From contig CAZCSL010000005.1 in assembly GCA_964501415.1 (NCBI GenBank), positions 10,705-74,704 of the forward strand: a DNA stretch of 64,000 nucleotides, in the 5' to 3' direction. A program made the translations under genes and the position numbers. The notes under the pieces were generated by a model that was not told the DNA's origin, ran no database searches, and saw nothing but the letters and a program-made list of their open reading frames with translations. This DNA comes from B1SED10-225 sp964501415 (lineage in GTDB: Bacteria; Bacillota_I; Bacilli_A; Izemoplasmatales; Izemoplasmataceae). How positions within the stretch are numbered: the stretch's first letter is position 1; every line of letters begins with the position of its first letter. Shown in pieces: positions 60,773 through 64,000 of this stretch.

Positions 60773-61485
60773 GTTTTAAATAAGACGTTCCCAAGCACTT
60801 CATCTTCTCTTTTAATATCAATCAAATACCCACTTGAAAGCCGGTATAGGTATAGAGAAATGACATCATGTGTAAAAGCTTCTTTTTTATACTTAACAAA
60901 AATGGCGGTGATATTTTGTTGCTCTATTTCTTCTGTCGGCAGCACTTGATAGGAAAAGGTAGGGAAAAATGCGTTATTTAAATGACCATTAACATCCATA
61001 TAATCAGCCGAAACAAACCGTTCTATTTTATGAATAAATGTCTTCTCATCAATTTCCCAGGCATCAAAAGGTAGGGATTCTGGGGTTTTTTTTGCGTCTT
61101 TAAACCGTTCAAGCAATGATTGTTCGGGTCGTACAAACTGCTTGGTCTTAATATTTATTAAAGCAAACTTACCCTTTCCCTTTAAGTATACCTCACCACT
61201 TTGCGAGCGCATCTGATATTTCCGGTAGCCAAACATACGCTTAAACGAGTAAGGAATTGTCCCAACTATAATTTTTTCTTGTGCTTTAGGTAGTTTAGAA
61301 ATTTCTAGTTGATATTCAGTTAAAACCCATGCTAAATCTTGTGATAAATGGTAATCGGCTCCAGCATCATAGCTATTGGCGTTGCGCTCCATAATATCGT
61401 TTAACATAAACATCATAAAAGGGACTTTTAAGTATCTTCTTGTATCACAATAAAAGTTTTCTATGTTGTACGTTTTTTCATACAT
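60760..61485 (-). CDS. Acyl-ACP thioesterase (FatA/FatB-like)
   Basis: Releases free fatty acids from acyl carrier protein. 241 residues from ATG 61485, with GAGGTGA upstream. Tandem hot-dog folds: the first half contains AWVLTEYQLEISKLP and SFKRMFGYRKYQMR, the second the active-site DVNGHLNNAFFPTF (Asp, Asn, His). Together with the two DegV/FakB-like proteins it suggests handling of free fatty acids (inference). Confidence 0.88.
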   Translation of the reverse strand: MYEKTYNIENFYCDTRRYLKVPFMMFMLNDIMERNANSYDAGADYHLSQDLAWVLTEYQLEISKLPKAQEKIIVGTIPYSFKRMFGYRKYQMRSQSGEVYLKGKGKFALINIKTKQFVRPEQSLLERFKDAKKTPESLPFDAWEIDEKTFIHKIERFVSADYMDVNGHLNNAFFPTFSYQVLPTEEIEQQNITAIFVKYKKEAFTHDVISLYLYRLSSGYLIDIKREDEVLGNVLFKTKTL

Positions 61486-61569
61486 CCCGCTCACCTCGAG
61501 CATTATTATACCACAAAGACAATACAAAGTGCTTTGTGTATTGTATAATGATTATACGAGGTGATTAAC

Positions 61570-61932
61570 ATGAATATAGCATTGATTGCTCATGACAAGA
61601 AAAAACAAGAGATGATTGAATTTGCCAAATTATATAAAGATACGCTTAAAAACCATCAACTAGTCGCTACAGGCACGACGGGAAAACGTATTACTGAGGC
61701 AACTGGCTTAAGTGTTAGAAGGTTTAAATCTGGTCCCATGGGTGGAGATCAAGAAATGGGTGCTAGAATAGCACAAGGCAAAATCGATATGGTCGTATTT
61801 TTTCGAGATCCTTTAACGGCGCAACCTCATGAACCTGATGTATCTGCTTTGTTTCGATTAAGTGATGTTTATAAAATTCCACTGGCTACCAACATTAAAA
61901 CCGCTGAATTACTGTTCTTATCGTTAAAATAA
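61570..61932 (+). CDS. mgsA: Methylglyoxal synthase
   Basis: Converts dihydroxyacetone phosphate to methylglyoxal and phosphate, a bypass of lower glycolysis. 120 residues from ATG 61570 (GAGG 8 bases upstream). IALIAHDKKK at the start, phosphate-binding ATGTTGK (33-39), SGPMGGDQEMGA with catalytic Asp60, and FFRDPLTAQPHEPDV with His87 and Asp90. Shorter than E. coli MgsA (152) but complete in all motifs. Confidence 0.95.
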   Translation: MNIALIAHDKKKQEMIEFAKLYKDTLKNHQLVATGTTGKRITEATGLSVRRFKSGPMGGDQEMGARIAQGKIDMVVFFRDPLTAQPHEPDVSALFRLSDVYKIPLATNIKTAELLFLSLK

Positions 61933-61958
61933 AAAGGGAAATTAATTTTCCCTTTTTT
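61931..61958. terminator. Bidirectional terminator
   Basis: Arms AAAAAGGGAAA (61931-61941) and TTTCCCTTTTT (61947-61957), 5-base loop, between mgsA and the converging membrane protein gene. Confidence 0.88.
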
Positions 61959-62382
61959 GTTGGTTTGATTCATCAGAAATTTTATTTAAGGCATAAATGC
62001 TCGATATCAGATACAAAACACCTATAAGTGTATTATATGCGATGTTGATTCCGCCCCATACCGCTTGATACACAAAAATACCTTTCTTCGTTTTTAAATC
62101 TGTATCTTGTTTGAACACTTTACGGAATAAATATTGGTTAATGAGGAAGGCGATTAAGGTAATAACGGCCAAAACAGTCATCACAATGCCTAAAAACTGG
62201 AACATATCAAACAAAAAAGCTTCTTGACTAGCTGGCAAGTTTTCATCATGAATCACATCAATAAACGATTGCGGCAAGTTCAATAACAGACGACTAATAA
62301 AAAACAGTGTGAAAACACTTAGGCCTTCGAAAACGAGGCCAAGAATAGTGGTGATTTTAGATAAGCTATCGTTTTTAGACAT
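61942..62382 (-). CDS. Three-helix membrane protein, unknown function
   Basis: 146 residues from ATG 62382, four bases after the CDGSH stop; longer forms would overlap that gene by about 100 bases. Membrane segments at about 9-33, 55-82 and 105-130. A charged C-terminal tail ends DESNQQKREN. No family recognised. Weak SD; translation is likely coupled to the CDGSH gene upstream. Confidence 0.72.
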   Translation of the reverse strand: MSKNDSLSKITTILGLVFEGLSVFTLFFISRLLLNLPQSFIDVIHDENLPASQEAFLFDMFQFLGIVMTVLAVITLIAFLINQYLFRKVFKQDTDLKTKKGIFVYQAVWGGINIAYNTLIGVLYLISSIYALNKISDESNQQKREN

Positions 62383-62386
62383 AGGC

Positions 62387-62626
62387 CTAGAGCTTATTGT
62401 GGGTTCCATCACAATAAGGTTTGTTATTGCTGTGTTTACATCCGCATAAAAATACCGTTTCGTCTTGCTCTGCTTTAAAAGCAATAGGCTTAAGAGAGGT
62501 TACTCTATGAGAACCATCGCAATATGGCTGTGCTTCACTGCGACCACAGCGGCACCAATAATAAGTTTCTCCTTTTTTTACAAAGACTTTGTAAGGACCT
62601 TTTTGAGCTATCTTTACGTCTGACAT
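62387..62626 (-). CDS. Tandem CDGSH iron-sulfur protein
   Basis: 79-residue mitoNEET-like soluble protein with two complete cluster sites, each Cys-x-Cys...Cys-x2-x-His: Cys25, Cys27, Cys36, His40 (CRCGRSEAQPYCDGSH) and Cys61, Cys63, Cys72, His76 (CGCKHSNNKPYCDGTH). Each binds a 2Fe-2S cluster with one histidine ligand, suited to redox or cluster transfer. GGAGG precedes the ATG. It is followed at once by a small membrane protein gene, perhaps its partner (inference). Confidence 0.94.
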   Translation of the reverse strand: MSDVKIAQKGPYKVFVKKGETYYWCRCGRSEAQPYCDGSHRVTSLKPIAFKAEQDETVFLCGCKHSNNKPYCDGTHNKL

Positions 62627-62712
62627 GTTTTCCCTCCTAAAACATATTATTCAATTACATTATAAAGCATAAACCCGTCTATTGATAGTCATAAAATGAC
62701 AAAAAATGCACC

Positions 62713-63687
62713 CTACAATAATCCTAGATAGCTAAATATTGTGACTATGATAAAAATGGTTATAGATGCTAACAAGCTTGTCCACAGAACAATTTGACCT
62801 GCGAGTTCATCATCTCCCTTAAACCCCTTAGTAATAGCTACACTAGAGACAGCCGCAGGTGAAGCAAAAATAGCAATTAAAGCACCCCAGGCATATCCGA
62901 ACTCTATCCATTGATTTAATATAACCGCTGTTGGTAAAGCGATTAATGGTACAAATACTAAACGGCCTACAACCCCTAAGAATAGTGGTTTAAATAGTTG
63001 TTTGCTACGGTGCATCTTAAACTGACCACCGATGGCTATCATAGCTAAAGGCGTAGCTGTTATAGATACCATTTCCAGTGTTTCATCAATAAAAGGAACA
63101 GCATTAATCAAAGATTGGTATTGAGTATTTAACAAAGCCGCTACTATACCTAAAAATACCGCAATCATCAATGGATTAATCATTGTCGACTTTATAAAAT
63201 CTAAAAAGACATGGGCAGATTTATTTTCTAAGGTATAAACATTAAATATAATCACCGAGAAAAAATTCGTTATGGGAATGATGAATACATTCAGAATAAC
63301 CACAATAGATAAAGCCTCAGTCCCACCTAGCCTCAAGGCTAAAGGTAAGCCTATCAACATGAAATTACCCCGGACAAAAGCTTGAATGACAACCGCTTTA
63401 TGTAACGTGGTCAAATCAAACCAATATATAATAAATAAGGCCAGTATGAAAATGATGGATACCATGACAACAGCAAAAAGAATAATATACCCGTTAATCT
63501 CACTAAGGTCTGTAATATCTTTTAACGTATAAAATATAAGTACCGGTAAGGCTACATAAAAAATGAATCGATTCAGCTGTGAAATAAACGATTGATTTAA
63601 GAGTTTCATAGTTACCAAAAAATAGCCTAACATAGCTATTATAATTAGGGGCATTAAAGCGTTAAAAGCAAAGAAAAAATGGGCCAT
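62713..63687 (-). CDS. AEC family transporter (auxin efflux carrier type)
   Basis: 324 residues from ATG 63687 (GGTGA upstream; GTG 63696 possible). Ten membrane helices in two five-helix halves. Typical family regions: PLIIIAMLGYFLV near the start, FVRGNFMLIGLPLALRLGG in the middle, and IFASPAAVSSVAITKGF near the end. Bacterial members carry malate, lactate or other organic acids; the substrate here is unknown. Single gene. Confidence 0.9.
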   Translation of the reverse strand: MAHFFFAFNALMPLIIIAMLGYFLVTMKLLNQSFISQLNRFIFYVALPVLIFYTLKDITDLSEINGYIILFAVVMVSIIFILALFIIYWFDLTTLHKAVVIQAFVRGNFMLIGLPLALRLGGTEALSIVVILNVFIIPITNFFSVIIFNVYTLENKSAHVFLDFIKSTMINPLMIAVFLGIVAALLNTQYQSLINAVPFIDETLEMVSITATPLAMIAIGGQFKMHRSKQLFKPLFLGVVGRLVFVPLIALPTAVILNQWIEFGYAWGALIAIFASPAAVSSVAITKGFKGDDELAGQIVLWTSLLASITIFIIVTIFSYLGLL

Positions 63688-63816
63688 AACAATCACCGCG
63701 CTTTTATAAAGTCAAAATCATTGTAACATGTTTTTGGTGCTTAGATAATAAAGTCCTGTGCTTTTTTTCATTATGTTTTTCCGTGTTTAATTTAAAGACT
63801 TGAAATTCATTATAAT

Positions 63817-63850
63817 CAATTAAAAAGTCTATCTTAAATCAAAGATAGAC
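63817..63850 (-). terminator. Terminator of the tRNA-Ser/Glu transcript
   Basis: 9-bp arms GTCTATCTT (63827-63835) and AAGATAGAC (63842-63850), then TTTTTAATT on the minus strand. Confidence 0.88.
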
Positions 63851-63863
63851 TAAAGGAAACAAT

Positions 63864-63940
63864 TGGTGACCCGTACGGGATTCGAACCCGTGAATGCCAG
63901 CGTGAAAGGCTGGTGAGTTAAGCCGCTTCTCCAACGGGCC
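63864..63940 (-). tRNA. tRNA-Glu (TTC)
   Basis: 77-base cloverleaf with acceptor GGCCCGT, anticodon TTC in loop CTTTCAC, T-arm GGTTCGAATCC and an encoded CCA. Confidence 0.95.
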
Positions 63941-63946
63941 AAAAAA

Positions 63947-64000
63947 TGGCGGAGTAGGAGGGATTTGAACCCTCGCGCCGGTTGCCCGACCTATACCCTT
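63947..64000 (-). tRNA. tRNA-Ser, 5' part outside window
   Basis: 3' part only: encoded CCA, acceptor CTCCG end, T-arm GGTTCAAATCC and a long variable arm (GGTCGGGCAACCGGC), typical of serine. The anticodon lies just past the edge; the following AAGGG matches tRNA-Ser(GCT) of Bacilli, so GCT is likely. Confidence 0.85.

Noticed and set aside
61514..61543. Palindrome-like CAAAGTGCTTTG between the divergent thioesterase and mgsA genes
   Set aside because: Arms of only five bases and poor -35 matches for both genes; not enough to call an operator.

Overview
The window looks like part of a low-GC, fermentative relative of the Mollicutes or Bacillota, closest in flavour to Izemoplasma- or Acholeplasma-like lineages. 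This placement is an inference from gene content, not a phylogeny. Supporting it are a short DnaE with a decayed PHP domain, a dnaE-pfkA-pyk run, the ytxK-ackA pair, HrcA/CIRCE heat-shock control and a lipoteichoic-acid-synthase-like sulfatase. The standard genetic code is used: TGA ends genes (for example at 13451) and the tRNA-Trp seen has anticodon CCA. Most genes lie on the minus strand. Many are closely packed, with overlapping start and stop codons, strong Shine-Dalgarno (SD) sequences and hairpin-plus-T terminators.

Layout. 1-2.8 kb: heat-shock unit, hsp20 then clpB (clpB runs off the left edge), with a perfect CIRCE and a consensus promoter. 2.8-9 kb: ZIP metal transporter, Na+/glutamate symporter GltS, a membrane EAL phosphodiesterase, and a TetR-FetA-FetB exporter operon. 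9-17.5 kb: alkyl-DNA repair, an ABC-F ATPase with a long leader, small membrane proteins, a flavin reductase/hydrolase/methyltransferase operon, a DUF554 protein, an RlmD-type rRNA methyltransferase and L-serine dehydratase. 17.6-20.1 kb: LemA plus DUF3137, then an AT-rich mini-operon of three 32-36 residue microproteins and a SHOCT-like protein. 20.2-23.2 kb: TetR-controlled ABC exporter. 23-31 kb: uvrB, a B12-binding radical SAM protein, and an RND exporter with its TetR regulator. 31-41.9 kb: PadR with a HAAS/DUF4097 membrane protein, pyk, pfkA, dnaE, a repeat-containing surface protein, ackA and ytxK. 42-50.6 kb: yidD, metK, two degV genes, an aromatic-acid-exporter-like protein, tRNAs Leu-Gln-His, an LtaS-like sulfatase, hemolysin III and a glycosyltransferase. 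50.7-57.1 kb: complete histidine-utilisation operon (hutH-hutU-ftcD-hutI-fchA). 57-64 kb: tRNAs Trp-Tyr, an ArsR-controlled copper ATPase fused to a CopZ-like domain, a thioredoxin-like protein, an acyl-ACP thioesterase, methylglyoxal synthase, a CDGSH protein, an AEC transporter, tRNA-Glu and a partial tRNA-Ser.

How it fits together. The metabolic genes point to fermentation of sugars and amino acids. Pfk and Pyk make pyruvate, serine dehydratase turns serine into pyruvate, AckA makes ATP from acetyl phosphate, and the hut operon turns histidine into glutamate plus a one-carbon unit on folate. Several export or metal systems carry their own TetR, ArsR or PadR regulator, with readable palindromes at their promoters. 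The most novel-looking item is the 19.2-20.1 kb mini-operon. Its three tiny proteins share a [TK]-K-E-L-x3-[FY] motif, sit behind a consensus promoter, and are flanked by repeated ATTAATTTTTTTAA elements.
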